From positions 1 through 12,531 of the forward strand of contig JAQCIA010000024.1 of the NCBI GenBank assembly GCA_027620105.1: DNA of 12,531 nucleotides, written 5' to 3'. The translations under genes and the position numbers were made by a program. Source of the DNA: Verrucomicrobiota bacterium (GTDB lineage Bacteria; Verrucomicrobiota; Kiritimatiellia; UBA8416; JAIOPI01). The notes under the pieces were generated by a model. The model had not been told where the DNA came from. It saw nothing but the letters and a program-made list of their open reading frames with translations, and ran no database searches. This document shows, piece by piece, positions 1-10,388 of the stretch (the stretch's first letter is position 1; every line of letters starts with the position of its first letter).

Positions 1-1228
1 TGCCGACGGCGGCGAGGATCAGGAGCGGCGGGATGAGGGGCAGGCGGTAGCGGGCGGCGGGATAGAAGAGGATGAGGGTGAGGGCGTAGATGGTGGCGTG
101 GGCGGTGATGGTGCGGGCGGGGCGATTGGCGCGGAACGATGTGAGGATGCCCAGCAGGGCGAGCGGGCCGACGAGGCCGAAGGGGAAGGCGAACCAGGGC
201 AGACGCCAGGTGAGCAGCGCATGCATCCAGGAGAACGGGCGAAAGACGTAGAGGTCCAGGTTGCGCGGGAGTTCGGCGGCACCGAGCAGGAGCCAGGTTT
301 TGTTTGCGAGACCGCAGCAGAAGTGGAGGGGCGACGTGGTGGCGTAGTGGAAAAATTCACGCAGGAACCAGCGCTGCGATTCGGCGGGCGAGGTGGCTCC
401 GTGGGTGTAGGGCATCTGGGTGAGCCGGTCCCAGTCCTGGCCGGGTCGGGCGGTCAGCGTGAGGGTGGTTTGCTCGTTGTTTCCTATATAGAGGTTGATG
501 CCGGCGTTGGTCGAGATCAGGACCCAGTCGCCACCGATCACGCGATTGCGCAGCGTGACGGGCAGGATCAGGAGCGCGGCGCCGGCGAGGCAGACGGCGA
601 GGAGGTGCCAGGCGCGGCGGCGGGCGAGGTGCAGGACTGGCAGGATGAGGCAGGCGAGGATGTTCGGCACGGCCAGCGCGGCAAGGGCATAGGTGGCGCC
701 ACAGATTCCGGCGCGGCGGCGCGTGGGGGCTTCGCGCAGGCGCAGGTAGGCGAGCAGGGCGGCCATGCCGGTGGCCACGGCGAGTCCGGTCGGGAGCAGT
801 TGTGTGGTGAAGAAGAGCATTGGGCCGTAGAGCGAGGTGGTGATGGCGGCGGCGGTCGCGATGCGCGGGGTGGTGACGCGGCGGGCGACGCAGAGGACCA
901 GCAGCGCGGTGCAGAGGGCGGAGAGACCGTGGACGAGGCGGACGGCGGTCATGGAGGTGATGCCCAGGGCGTAGAGCGCGGCGAGGGTGTAGGGATAGAG
1001 CGGCGGCTGCCAGAAGGGGACGCGGGGCGCGGGGCGGTTCTGGGCGATGGCGAGGGCTTGCGCGTGGTAGGTGGCGGAGTCGACGGTGGGGATTTGGAAC
1101 GGCAGTTCGTCGGCGGTGGAGGCAACGAACAGGACCTGCGCGATGATGGCTGCGGCGGCGGTAAGCAGCCAGCCTGTCAGCGGGATGGCGTGCGGGCGCG
1201 GTGCGGTTGGGGCGGCGTCAGGCATCAT
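1..1228 (-). CDS. GT39/PMT-like membrane glycosyltransferase, 3' end beyond window
   Basis: Likely a polytopic inner-membrane glycosyltransferase of the GT-C fold (GT39/ArnT-like), moving a sugar from a polyprenyl-phosphate donor to a lipid, glycan or protein acceptor. About 409 codons are visible with no stop before the left edge. Seen: a first membrane segment at about residues 18-37, then an external-loop motif with acidic D50 (VDSATYH) and PFWQPPLYPY at 71-80. Many Ala/Leu-rich membrane segments follow, then STNAGINLYIGNN near 239-251 and AARYRLPLIPP near the visible end. The D-x-x-x-Y plus PPLYP pair and the N-G-I-N-Y-I-G-N-N loop are typical of this family in PVC-type bacteria. Two consecutive ATGs could start it (1228 or 1225). 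No close Shine-Dalgarno is present, but a -10-like hexamer lies 12 nt upstream. It lies 72 nt downstream of the exonuclease gene on the same strand. The donor and acceptor cannot be read from the sequence. Confidence 0.8.
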   Translation of the reverse strand, partial: MMPDAAPTAPRPHAIPLTGWLLTAAAAIIAQVLFVASTADELPFQIPTVDSATYHAQALAIAQNRPAPRVPFWQPPLYPYTLAALYALGITSMTAVRLVHGLSALCTALLVLCVARRVTTPRIATAAAITTSLYGPMLFFTTQLLPTGLAVATGMAALLAYLRLREAPTRRRAGICGATYALAALAVPNILACLILPVLHLARRRAWHLLAVCLAGAALLILPVTLRNRVIGGDWVLISTNAGINLYIGNNEQTTLTLTARPGQDWDRLTQMPYTHGATSPAESQRWFLREFFHYATTSPLHFCCGLANKTWLLLGAAELPRNLDLYVFRPFSWMHALLTWRLPWFAFPFGLVGPLALLGILTSFRANRPARTITAHATIYALTLILFYPAARYRLPLIPPLLILAAVG

Positions 1229-1234
1229 GGGGCG

Positions 1235-1265
1235 ATACTATTCCTGCGATGACGCTGTTTGTCGA
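1235..1265 (-). promoter_or_regulatory. possible promoter for the glycosyltransferase
   Basis: Reading the minus strand, TCGACA (1265-1260, 5/6 to TTGACA) precedes AATAGT (1242-1237, 17-nt spacer) or TAGTAT (1240-1235, 19-nt spacer). A transcript would begin within a few bases of the ATG at 1228, so the mRNA would be nearly leaderless. The match is modest. Read-through from the exonuclease gene is the alternative. Confidence 0.3.
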
Positions 1266-1300
1266 GAGCGGGAGGGCGCGCAGGTGGCAGGCACCGAGTC

Positions 1301-1924
1301 TCACTTGCGGCGCCGCGCGGCGACCTGGCGGTGAAAGGCGGTGGGCGAGGCGGCGGCGAGCGCGGTCAGGGTGACGTTGTGCCAGGCGGGTTGATGGAGG
1401 AGTGCTTCGAAGAGCACGGCGCAGCACATGGCGTCATAAAGGGCATCGTGGGGTTCGCGACCGGGCAGCAGTGCATGCACGCGCGCGGACAGGCCCAGGG
1501 CGGCGATGACTTCGGCGAGTTTGTGCGACGCAAGGTCGGGGTGTGCGAGGCGGACGAGTTTGAGTGTGTCGACCCATGGGCCCCGGGCATGCAGGGGGAA
1601 GGCGGATTTTAAAAAGCGCTTCTCCGTGGCGACGTTGTGCCCCACTAGCGGTGTGCGCGTGATTCTGGAGCGCAGTGTGGGCCAGAGATCGATCAGGCGT
1701 GGGGCGGCGGCGAGTTGATCGCGGATCGCGGCGTGTCGGCCTGGCGCGTGGCGGCTGAAGGGGCGGTCGGGCACGTGCAGCAGACTTTCGAACGCGCTGG
1801 CGGTCACGACGCGGCCGGCAGCCACCTGCACGAGTCCAATCTGCCAGGGCTCGTCGCGGAGGCCGCTCACCGCGCCCGTGCTTTCGAAGTCGAGCACCGT
1901 GAAGTTTTGTTCCAGTCCTCGCAT
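1301..1924 (-). CDS. DnaQ-like DEDDh 3'-5' exonuclease
   Basis: Predicted single-domain 3'-5' exonuclease of the RNase T/DnaQ superfamily, about 207 residues, cytoplasmic, acting on DNA or RNA 3' ends with two metal ions. Residues counted from the ATG at 1924: ExoI motif VLDFES with D12 and E14; ExoII motif GHNVATEKRFL with H96 and N97 and with E101 where the family normally has Asp; ExoIII motif PHDALYDA with H159 and D164. The frame also stays open to an ATG at 2014. Those 30 extra residues look non-coding and place the ExoI motif too far from the N-terminus, so I prefer 1924. That start has only a weak GAAG upstream. The protein lacks polymerase or helicase domains. It may be a proofreading subunit or a stand-alone repair or RNA-trimming nuclease; the sequence does not decide. 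Confidence 0.8.
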   Translation of the reverse strand: MRGLEQNFTVLDFESTGAVSGLRDEPWQIGLVQVAAGRVVTASAFESLLHVPDRPFSRHAPGRHAAIRDQLAAAPRLIDLWPTLRSRITRTPLVGHNVATEKRFLKSAFPLHARGPWVDTLKLVRLAHPDLASHKLAEVIAALGLSARVHALLPGREPHDALYDAMCCAVLFEALLHQPAWHNVTLTALAAASPTAFHRQVAARRRK

Positions 1925-2242
1925 TTGTTTGCAGCTTCGCGGCGTCCGATGATTCACGAACCGCCGCAGGCAATACCATGTCGCATTCGGCGGCACGGCG
2001 CAATGTGCGAACATTCTGACGGGCGATTGTGCACAAAGTGGGACGTCGTGTCTCGATGGGCGCTACAAGTGAGAGACAAGACGAGGCCTGGGGCTACTCG
2101 AGATGGGTTGTTTTTCTGCTTTTGGAGTGCGGTTTGTCATTAATGTGTGATGAAAGGCGTGTTGGGTCATTTCTGCGACGTATTGGCACCAATGGTGCTG
2201 TTAAGGCACTCGCAATTGGCCACGGATGACAGGAGCAGCAGT
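1925..2242. other. gene-poor intergenic stretch between divergent genes
   Basis: This 318-nt stretch separates the minus-strand exonuclease from the plus-strand 65-codon gene. I find no convincing coding sequence: the open frames here are short and show no family motif. It contains a short palindrome (AATGT-gcga-ACATT, 2002-2015), a longer imperfect inverted repeat (2044-2083) and a T-rich tract around 2106-2121. From about 2090 it is visibly less GC-rich than its neighbours. Promoters for both flanking genes are expected here, but I could not assign convincing -35/-10 pairs. Confidence 0.6.
2044..2083. repeat. imperfect inverted repeat, 11-nt arms
   Basis: The left arm CGTCGTGTCTC (2044-2054) is complementary to the right arm GAGACAAGACG (2073-2083) at 10 of 11 positions, with an 18-nt loop. 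It lies outside any gene. It could be an operator, a leader-RNA hairpin or part of a small RNA. There is no adjacent T-run typical of an intrinsic terminator; the T-rich tract starts about 23 nt later. Confidence 0.45.
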
Positions 2243-2245
2243 TTG
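2231..2245 (+). promoter_or_regulatory. Shine-Dalgarno and TTG start
   Basis: AGGAG (2231-2235) is followed 7 nt later by TTG (2243-2245). This is the best ribosome-binding site near the front of the frame. It decides the start over the ATGs at 2147, 2150 and 2192, which have no comparable site. Confidence 0.55.
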
Positions 2246-2440
2246 AAACAACCGACATATAGATTCACGTGCAACCTGGTGTTGGAACCACCCAAGGTGG
2301 ACCGCTTCTACATGGACATGCGGGTCTACTCGGTGGTGCCATCCGCTGCGGAAAGCGTGGGTGATGAGTCGCAGTCGCTCGTCTGGCGCGGGATCTACCT
2401 GGCATTCGAGGTCAACAAGTCTGCCAGCAAGGATCGCTAA
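2243..2440 (+). CDS. hypothetical 65-residue protein, TTG start
   Basis: I do not recognise this protein. It is 65 residues, soluble-looking, with no signal peptide or membrane segment. It has a Tyr/Val-rich middle (around RFYMDMRVYSVVP, then LVWRGIYLAFEV) and a basic tail ending in SASKDR. Support for coding: a strong Shine-Dalgarno at the right distance from the TTG, a strong preference for G/C at third codon positions like the neighbouring genes, and a composition normal for a folded beta-rich domain. The frame stays open upstream to an ATG at 2147, but the upstream part reads like non-coding sequence. It ends 55 nt before pdxH on the same strand. Pdx-related function is only a guess from position. 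It might also be a remnant of a longer gene. Confidence 0.5.
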   Translation: MKQPTYRFTCNLVLEPPKVDRFYMDMRVYSVVPSAAESVGDESQSLVWRGIYLAFEVNKSASKDR

Positions 2441-2457
2441 TCCGCGCGCGGGTCGCC

Positions 2458-2487
2458 TTGCGTCGTTCCGTGGGCTCGTGCTATACG
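2458..2487 (+). promoter_or_regulatory. candidate pdxH promoter with extended -10
   Basis: TTGCGT (2458-2463), an 18-nt spacer, then TATACG (2482-2487) preceded by TGC (2479-2481), an extended -10. Initiation about 7 nt downstream would fall at 2494-2496, on the pdxH ATG, giving a leaderless or nearly leaderless mRNA. No Shine-Dalgarno precedes that ATG, which fits. Confidence 0.45.
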
Positions 2488-2491
2488 AGCC
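2473..2491. promoter_or_regulatory. perfect 7-bp inverted repeat over the pdxH -10 box
   Basis: GGCTCGT (2473-2479) and ACGAGCC (2485-2491) are perfect complements around a 5-nt loop (GCTAT), ending 4 nt before the pdxH ATG. The dyad is centred on the candidate -10 element. That suits a repressor or activator operator. If transcription starts further upstream, it would instead be an RNA hairpin in the ribosome-binding region. Confidence 0.45.
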
Positions 2492-2495
2492 GCCT

Positions 2496-3086
2496 ATGGC
2501 ATTACCGCGCTCCACTCCGATGCGACTCTTCGCGCGCTGGTTTGCGCAGGCGCGGCGCGCGGATCCCGTTTATCACAATGCCATGACCCTGGCCACGGTC
2601 GCCGCCAGTGGTGCGCCGTCCGCCCGCGTGGTTCTGCTCAAGGCGTTCGGCGATGAGGGCTTCACGTTTTTTACGAATTACCACAGCCGCAAGGGGCGTG
2701 AATTGGCGGGGAATCAGCGCGTCGCCTTGGTCTTCTGGTGGAGCCCTTTGAAGCGCCAGGTGCGCATCGAAGGGCGGGTCACGCCGGTGTCGCGCGCCGA
2801 ATCGGAGGCCTATTTCAACAGCCGCCCGCGTGCTTACCGGGTGGGGGCCTGGGCGTCGCGTCAGAGTGCGGTGATCGCGAGTCGCCGCGCGTTGCTGGCG
2901 CAGGCGCGCCAAGCGGCCGCACGCTTCGCGAACGGCGATGTCCCCTGTCCGCCCCACTGGGGTGGGTATCGCGTGACCCCCACGCGGATGGAGTTCTGGA
3001 CCGATCAACCCAACCGCCTGCACGACCGGCTCGCATACCGGCGTGTGCGCGACGGCCGCTGGACCCTGCACCGCCTCTCGCCCTAG
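2496..3086 (+). CDS. pdxH: pyridoxamine/pyridoxine 5'-phosphate oxidase
   Basis: FMN-dependent cytoplasmic homodimer that oxidises PNP or PMP to pyridoxal 5'-phosphate, the last step of vitamin B6 synthesis and salvage. The 196 residues carry the family signature throughout: PSARVVLLK (41-49) and TNYHSRKG (60-67) for FMN phosphate; RQVRIEG (87-93); YFNSRPR (106-112); GAWASRQS (117-124); HWGGYRV (154-160) and MEFW (165-168); RLHDR (174-178) at the PLP site; ending WTLHRLSP. The domain end matches the usual family C-terminus. The N-terminus is short: LFARWF begins at residue 11, whereas E. coli PdxH has about 20 more residues ahead of it. The open frame extends upstream to 2361, but its residues there do not resemble PdxH, so the ATG at 2496 is preferred. 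It is followed by a hairpin and then the marR promoter, so it probably forms its own transcript. Confidence 0.95.
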   Translation: MALPRSTPMRLFARWFAQARRADPVYHNAMTLATVAASGAPSARVVLLKAFGDEGFTFFTNYHSRKGRELAGNQRVALVFWWSPLKRQVRIEGRVTPVSRAESEAYFNSRPRAYRVGAWASRQSAVIASRRALLAQARQAAARFANGDVPCPPHWGGYRVTPTRMEFWTDQPNRLHDRLAYRRVRDGRWTLHRLSP

Positions 3087-3092
3087 TGTCAG

Positions 3093-3121
3093 CACCCGGC
3101 GGGCTTCTGCCCGCGCCGGTG
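3093..3121 (+). terminator. GC-rich hairpin after pdxH, weak terminator candidate
   Basis: Six perfect pairs, GCGGGC/GCCCGC, close around the TTCT loop. Further pairing (CACC with GGTG, past a bulge and a mismatch) extends the stem outward. It begins 6 nt after the pdxH stop. No U-tract follows, so it is not a classic intrinsic terminator. It could act as a 3'-end stabiliser or a weak terminator. Confidence 0.35.
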
Positions 3122-3159
3122 CCCGCCAACCGGCCGCCTCCGCCCCGTGCATTGTCCCC

Positions 3160-3187
3160 TTGCCATTCGGATGCGCGCGCCTATACT
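3160..3187 (+). promoter_or_regulatory. promoter of the marR-efflux operon
   Basis: TTGCCA (3160-3165, 4/6 to consensus), a 16-nt spacer and TATACT (3182-3187, 5/6). Transcription should begin around 3194-3195, exactly at the in-frame GTG at 3195. This makes the farther-upstream ATGs at 3147 and 3171 poor starts, because they would lie before the transcript, and suggests a leaderless mRNA. Confidence 0.6.
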
Positions 3188-3215
3188 TCAACCCGTGAAC
3201 AATTCAAAGGTTGAA
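3187..3215. promoter_or_regulatory. tandem palindromic operator, probable MarR autoregulation site
   Basis: There are two 13-nt dyads, 3187-3199 (TTCAAcccgTGAA) and 3203-3215 (TTCAAaggTTGAA). They share TTCAA....TGAA and their starts are 16 nt apart, about one and a half helical turns. The second is a perfect TTCAA-N3-TTGAA palindrome. The outer arms TTCAACC and GGTTGAA also pair with each other. They begin at the last base of the -10 box and cover the start codon, so a bound dimer would block initiation. MarR-family proteins usually bind palindromes of about this size in their own promoters; that this MarR binds here is inference. Confidence 0.6.
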
Positions 3216-3671
3216 ACAAATGGCCGGCGGCTCACGCCGGAGGCCTTCGCGCGGCGGGTCGACGGCCTGATGTCGACGTTGTGCCAGGCCATGGTCCATC
3301 ACGAGCAGAACTATCTCACGCGCGGCGAGTTGACGATGCCGCAGTTCTGGGCGCTGGAATGGATGTCCCGCACCAAGCGCGGCCGCATGCAGGACCTGGT
3401 CGCCGCGCTGCAACTGAAGTCCTCCACGGGCACGATGCTGGTGGACCGGCTGGTGACGCTGGGGCTCGCGCGGCGCGTGCGCAATCCGGATGACCGCCGG
3501 TCGGTGGCGCTGGCGCTGACGGCGCGCGGCGCGCGGGTGGTGGACGAGGTGCACCGCCAGCGCCAGCGCGGTATTCGTCGCATGTTCGCCCCCCTGTCCG
3601 TGCGCGAGCGCAAAGAGTATCTCGCCTTGTTGGAAAAGCTGGCCCGGGAATTTTCAAAGGAGCAGGCATGA
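3195..3671 (+). CDS. MarR-family transcriptional regulator of the efflux operon
   Basis: Winged-helix dimeric regulator, usually a repressor released by a small-molecule ligand. From the GTG at 3195 it is 158 residues, typical for the family. Residues 14-60 form the N-terminal dimerisation helices. The HTH runs from MQDLVAAL (65-72) into the recognition helix SSTGTMLVDRLVTLGL (76-91). The wing carries the hallmark NPDDRRSVALALTARG (97-112), and the C-terminal dimerisation helices end at EFSKEQA. The frame is open from 3147, but the promoter overlaps that part, which favours 3195. Its TGA overlaps the adaptor ATG (ATGA), so the two are translationally coupled. First gene of the efflux operon, with a tandem palindrome at its own start: local autorepression is the simplest model, as in other marR-linked pump operons. 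The ligand is unknown. Confidence 0.88.
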   Translation: MNNSKVETNGRRLTPEAFARRVDGLMSTLCQAMVHHEQNYLTRGELTMPQFWALEWMSRTKRGRMQDLVAALQLKSSTGTMLVDRLVTLGLARRVRNPDDRRSVALALTARGARVVDEVHRQRQRGIRRMFAPLSVRERKEYLALLEKLAREFSKEQA

Positions 3672-4780
3672 ACCACGGAGCACGTTCGCAGTCCGATCTC
3701 TTCCCTGTGCGGCGCGCGCTGCGCCTGTTGGCGCTGTTCGCAATGGCGACCGTGGTGACAACCGGTTGCGGCAAAGGCGGACCGGGCGGGCACGGCGGCT
3801 GGGCCGTGAAAGTGCGCACGGATGAGGCGCGGCGCCAACCGCTGGCCGAAAAGATTGCGCTGGTGGCCAGCGTGGACGCCAACGAACGCATTACCGTGAA
3901 GAGCGAAATCGATGGCGCGGTGGCCACGATCAATTTTGAAGAAGGGCAGCCGGTGACGAATGGCCAGCTGTTGATCACGCTCGACACGCGCAAGCTGGAC
4001 GCCTCGGTGGCCGAGGCCGAAGCCACCTTTGCGCTAGCCGAGACGAATCGCAAGCGGGCCGGCACGATGCTCGCGAATCAAACGATCTCGCAGCAGGAAT
4101 TTGATCAGGCGGTGGCGACCTTCGCGGCGCAGGAAGCGATGCTGGAGCGCACGCGGCAACAGCTGCGCGACGCGGCGATCGTGGCCCCTTTTGACGGCCT
4201 GGCCGGCGCGCGCCAAGTCAGCGAGGGGCAGGTCATCGGGCGGGAGATGGTGCTCACGACGCTGGTGGATATTCAGCCCGTCAAGGTTGAGTTCCGTGTG
4301 CCGGAGCGGTATCTGGGGGCGCTACAAGTGGGTCAGGCGATTGCGTTCCATGTGCCCGCCTACCCGGACGAAGAGTTTCGCGGCGACGTGTACTTCATCG
4401 AGCCGCAGGTTGATCCGCAAACCCGCACCGTGCTGGTCAAGGCGCGGCAGGCCAATGCGGATGGCCGGTTGCGGCCCGGCATGTTTGGCAACCTGGACCT
4501 GATTCTGAACGTCAAGTCCGAGGCGGTCGTGGTGCCGGAAAGCGCCGTGATGTACGACGGTGATCGTGCCACCGTGTACATCGTCAGCACGAACCAGACG
4601 GCGGAGATGACGGACGTGACCATTGGCCTGCGGACCGCGGGACTGGTGGAAATTGCGCAAGGACTGCAGGGCGGGGAGCAGGTGATTGTCGAGGGCCTGC
4701 AGAAGTTGCAACCGGGCGCGGCCGTGATGCCGGCGCCGCTATCGGCGACGGAACCTGTCGCGACAATCGCGGCGCCATGA
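3668..4780 (+). CDS. RND efflux periplasmic adaptor (membrane fusion protein), lipoprotein
   Basis: Periplasmic adaptor of the AcrA/HlyD class (370 residues) that bridges the inner-membrane pump and the outer-membrane channel. N-terminus: basic RR at 15-16, hydrophobic stretch 17-30, then TTGC with C34 as a likely lipidated cysteine; Thr at -3 is an imperfect lipobox. The first lipoyl half is VKSEIDGAVATINFEEGQPV (77-96), followed by a coiled-coil alpha-hairpin at about 107-168. The second lipoyl half is IVAPFDGLAGARQVSEGQVI (171-190). The beta-barrel spans about 196-282 with the conserved VDPQTRTVLVKAR and GRLRPGMFGNL. The membrane-proximal domain is about 283-350. The hairpin is short, as in AcrA-like adaptors. 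A strong Shine-Dalgarno AAGGAG (3657-3662) lies inside the marR end, and the start overlaps the marR stop. It is followed 19 nt later by the fused pump gene, its obvious partner. Confidence 0.93.
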   Translation: MNHGARSQSDLFPVRRALRLLALFAMATVVTTGCGKGGPGGHGGWAVKVRTDEARRQPLAEKIALVASVDANERITVKSEIDGAVATINFEEGQPVTNGQLLITLDTRKLDASVAEAEATFALAETNRKRAGTMLANQTISQQEFDQAVATFAAQEAMLERTRQQLRDAAIVAPFDGLAGARQVSEGQVIGREMVLTTLVDIQPVKVEFRVPERYLGALQVGQAIAFHVPAYPDEEFRGDVYFIEPQVDPQTRTVLVKARQANADGRLRPGMFGNLDLILNVKSEAVVVPESAVMYDGDRATVYIVSTNQTAEMTDVTIGLRTAGLVEIAQGLQGGEQVIVEGLQKLQPGAAVMPAPLSATEPVATIAAP

Positions 4781-4799
4781 TCCCGAAAGCGAGGTCTCT

Positions 4800-9364
<4,565 letters not shown>

Positions 9365-9365
<1 letters not shown>

Positions 9366-9436
9366 GACGGCGCAACGTCCAAGCCTGAACGTTCAACTGA
9401 CCACGTGCAACACGGGGGCCATCGGTCTCGCACGTG
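9365..9436. promoter_or_regulatory. cluster of short palindromes upstream of the HTH gene
   Basis: In the 90-nt gap after the pump there are: GGACG/CGTCC arms (9365-9369, 9376-9380), a small hairpin at the pump stop codon; a perfect 10-nt palindrome TGAACGTTCA (9386-9395); and two copies of CACGTG (9402-9407, 9431-9436) 29 nt apart. No convincing -35/-10 pair or U-tract is present. The palindromes could be operators for the downstream HTH protein; the first hairpin could be a weak terminator. Confidence 0.35.
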
Positions 9437-9455
9437 AGCGCTTCCGATAACCGCC

Positions 9456-9998
9456 ATGACGGAAACCTATACCCTGAATGAGCTAGCCGTGGCGGTGGGC
9501 AAGTCCGTGCCCTACATCCGCCAGCTGCAGGCGCAACTCAAGGTGAGCGCGCAGCGCCGCCCCGAGGCCTATCCGGAAGCCTATGTGCATTTTCTCCGCC
9601 GCGTTGTGGCGCTACGCATGTTTCAGGTGCCCCTCGACGACATCGCCGAACTGTTCGAGAAAGAGAAGAAGGCCTTGGAACTTCTGCACTTTGATGCGAT
9701 GAGCCAGTCGCCCTTCTGGTACCTCGCCGCCGGCGATGGCACGACTCGCACGGATCGGCATCTGCTGTTGACCGGCCACGATCTGGGGTTTCCGGTGGCG
9801 TCGGGTGCGATCCAATGCAACCTCGATTTTCGCGAGCGCAGTCGCGAGTTGTTCGTTGGGCACGAGATGGGTGAAGACGTGCGCCGCGTGCTGGATCTGT
9901 ATCTCAAATTGTTGCGCAAGGTGGATGAACGCGTGCGGACGGAGCGCCCGGTTCTGCTCGAGGCGTTGGCCTGGGTGGGTAACGGGCTTTTGCGGTAG
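9456..9998 (+). CDS. MerR-like HTH protein with unassigned C-terminal region
   Basis: A 180-residue cytoplasmic protein. The first 75 or so residues read like a MerR-type winged helix: YTLNELAVAVGKSVPYIRQL (5-24) as the HTH, a basic SAQRRPEAYPEAYVHFLRRV stretch, then LRMFQVPLDDIAELFEKEKKALELL, like the usual helix after the wing. The remainder (from about FWYLAAGDGTTRTDRH) is a domain I do not recognise. It has a central GHDLGFPVASGAI region and a helical C-terminus with LDLYLKLLRKVDERV that may dimerise. There are no cysteines placed as in metal-sensing MerR proteins. No Shine-Dalgarno precedes the ATG. Palindromes lie just upstream, and two small membrane-protein genes follow on the same strand. 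A sensor/regulator role is plausible but not shown; it may not regulate the preceding pump, which has its own MarR. Confidence 0.6.
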   Translation: MTETYTLNELAVAVGKSVPYIRQLQAQLKVSAQRRPEAYPEAYVHFLRRVVALRMFQVPLDDIAELFEKEKKALELLHFDAMSQSPFWYLAAGDGTTRTDRHLLLTGHDLGFPVASGAIQCNLDFRERSRELFVGHEMGEDVRRVLDLYLKLLRKVDERVRTERPVLLEALAWVGNGLLR

Positions 9999-10061
9999 GT
10001 GGCATCACCGCGCCGTTATTCGCTTGCCCGGGTGAGCGCTGCTGTGCCATTAGCTTGTGGC

Positions 10062-10388
10062 GTGAAACCTGGGGCGTATTTTATCACGTTACTCTTGGGC
10101 TCCGCCTGTCTGGCCGTCAGCGTCGGGTTGGTGTTCGTTATCCGTTCCAACCAGCGCGCGCAAGGGAAGCTGCAGGCCAAGCAAGAGTCCCTGAGCAACA
10201 GCGTTCTCGGGCCGCGGGCCCAGCAGATCAGCAGCAGTGTTCTGCAGGACATGGCGAATGCGGCGGCCAAGAACCCCGAGATGCAAGCGCTGCTGGTGAA
10301 GCACGGATTCCAAGTCAATGCGCCCAAGTCGCCAGCCGCCGCCGCGCTGGAGGATAGTGAAGCGGAAGAGGAAAGCGGCTCCAAATGA
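10062..10388 (+). CDS. small single-pass membrane protein A (tandem paralogue)
   Basis: Unrecognised 108-residue protein. One N-terminal membrane segment (about residues 6-27, ITLLLGSACLAVSVGLVFVI) is followed by a Gln/Ser-rich helical region containing KQESL (40-44), a D-M-A-N...K-N-P-E-M segment and LLVKHGFQVNAP (77-88), then an acidic disordered tail ending in EEESGSK. The frame is open from a GTG at 9999 that abuts the preceding stop. The GTG at 10062 is preferred because it puts the membrane segment near the N-terminus. A weak TTGCCC/CATTAG pair (10024-10029, 10048-10053) would place the transcript start at that GTG. Its stop overlaps the next gene's ATG (ATGA). The positive RSNQR after the membrane segment predicts a cytoplasmic tail if N-out, but topology is uncertain. 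Function unknown. Confidence 0.6.
   Translation: MKPGAYFITLLLGSACLAVSVGLVFVIRSNQRAQGKLQAKQESLSNSVLGPRAQQISSSVLQDMANAAAKNPEMQALLVKHGFQVNAPKSPAAAALEDSEAEEESGSK

Noticed and set aside
98..1252. 384-codon open frame on the plus strand
   Set aside because: Its product is Gly/Glu/Arg low-complexity with no family motif. The opposite strand encodes a membrane glycosyltransferase with clear motifs, so this is an antisense shadow of a GC-rich gene.
1925..2014. 30-residue N-terminal extension of the exonuclease from the ATG at 2014
   Set aside because: The residues look non-coding (many Cys, Trp, Arg), no ribosome site precedes it, and DEDDh nucleases normally place the ExoI motif close to the N-terminus. 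It is not fully excluded.
2361..2495. N-terminal extension of pdxH from the ATG at 2361
   Set aside because: The extra 45 residues overlap the 65-codon gene, do not resemble any PdxH N-terminus and lie upstream of the candidate promoter.
3147..3194. ATG starts for marR at 3147 and 3171
   Set aside because: They lie ahead of or inside the -35/-10 elements, so a transcript from that promoter would not include them.
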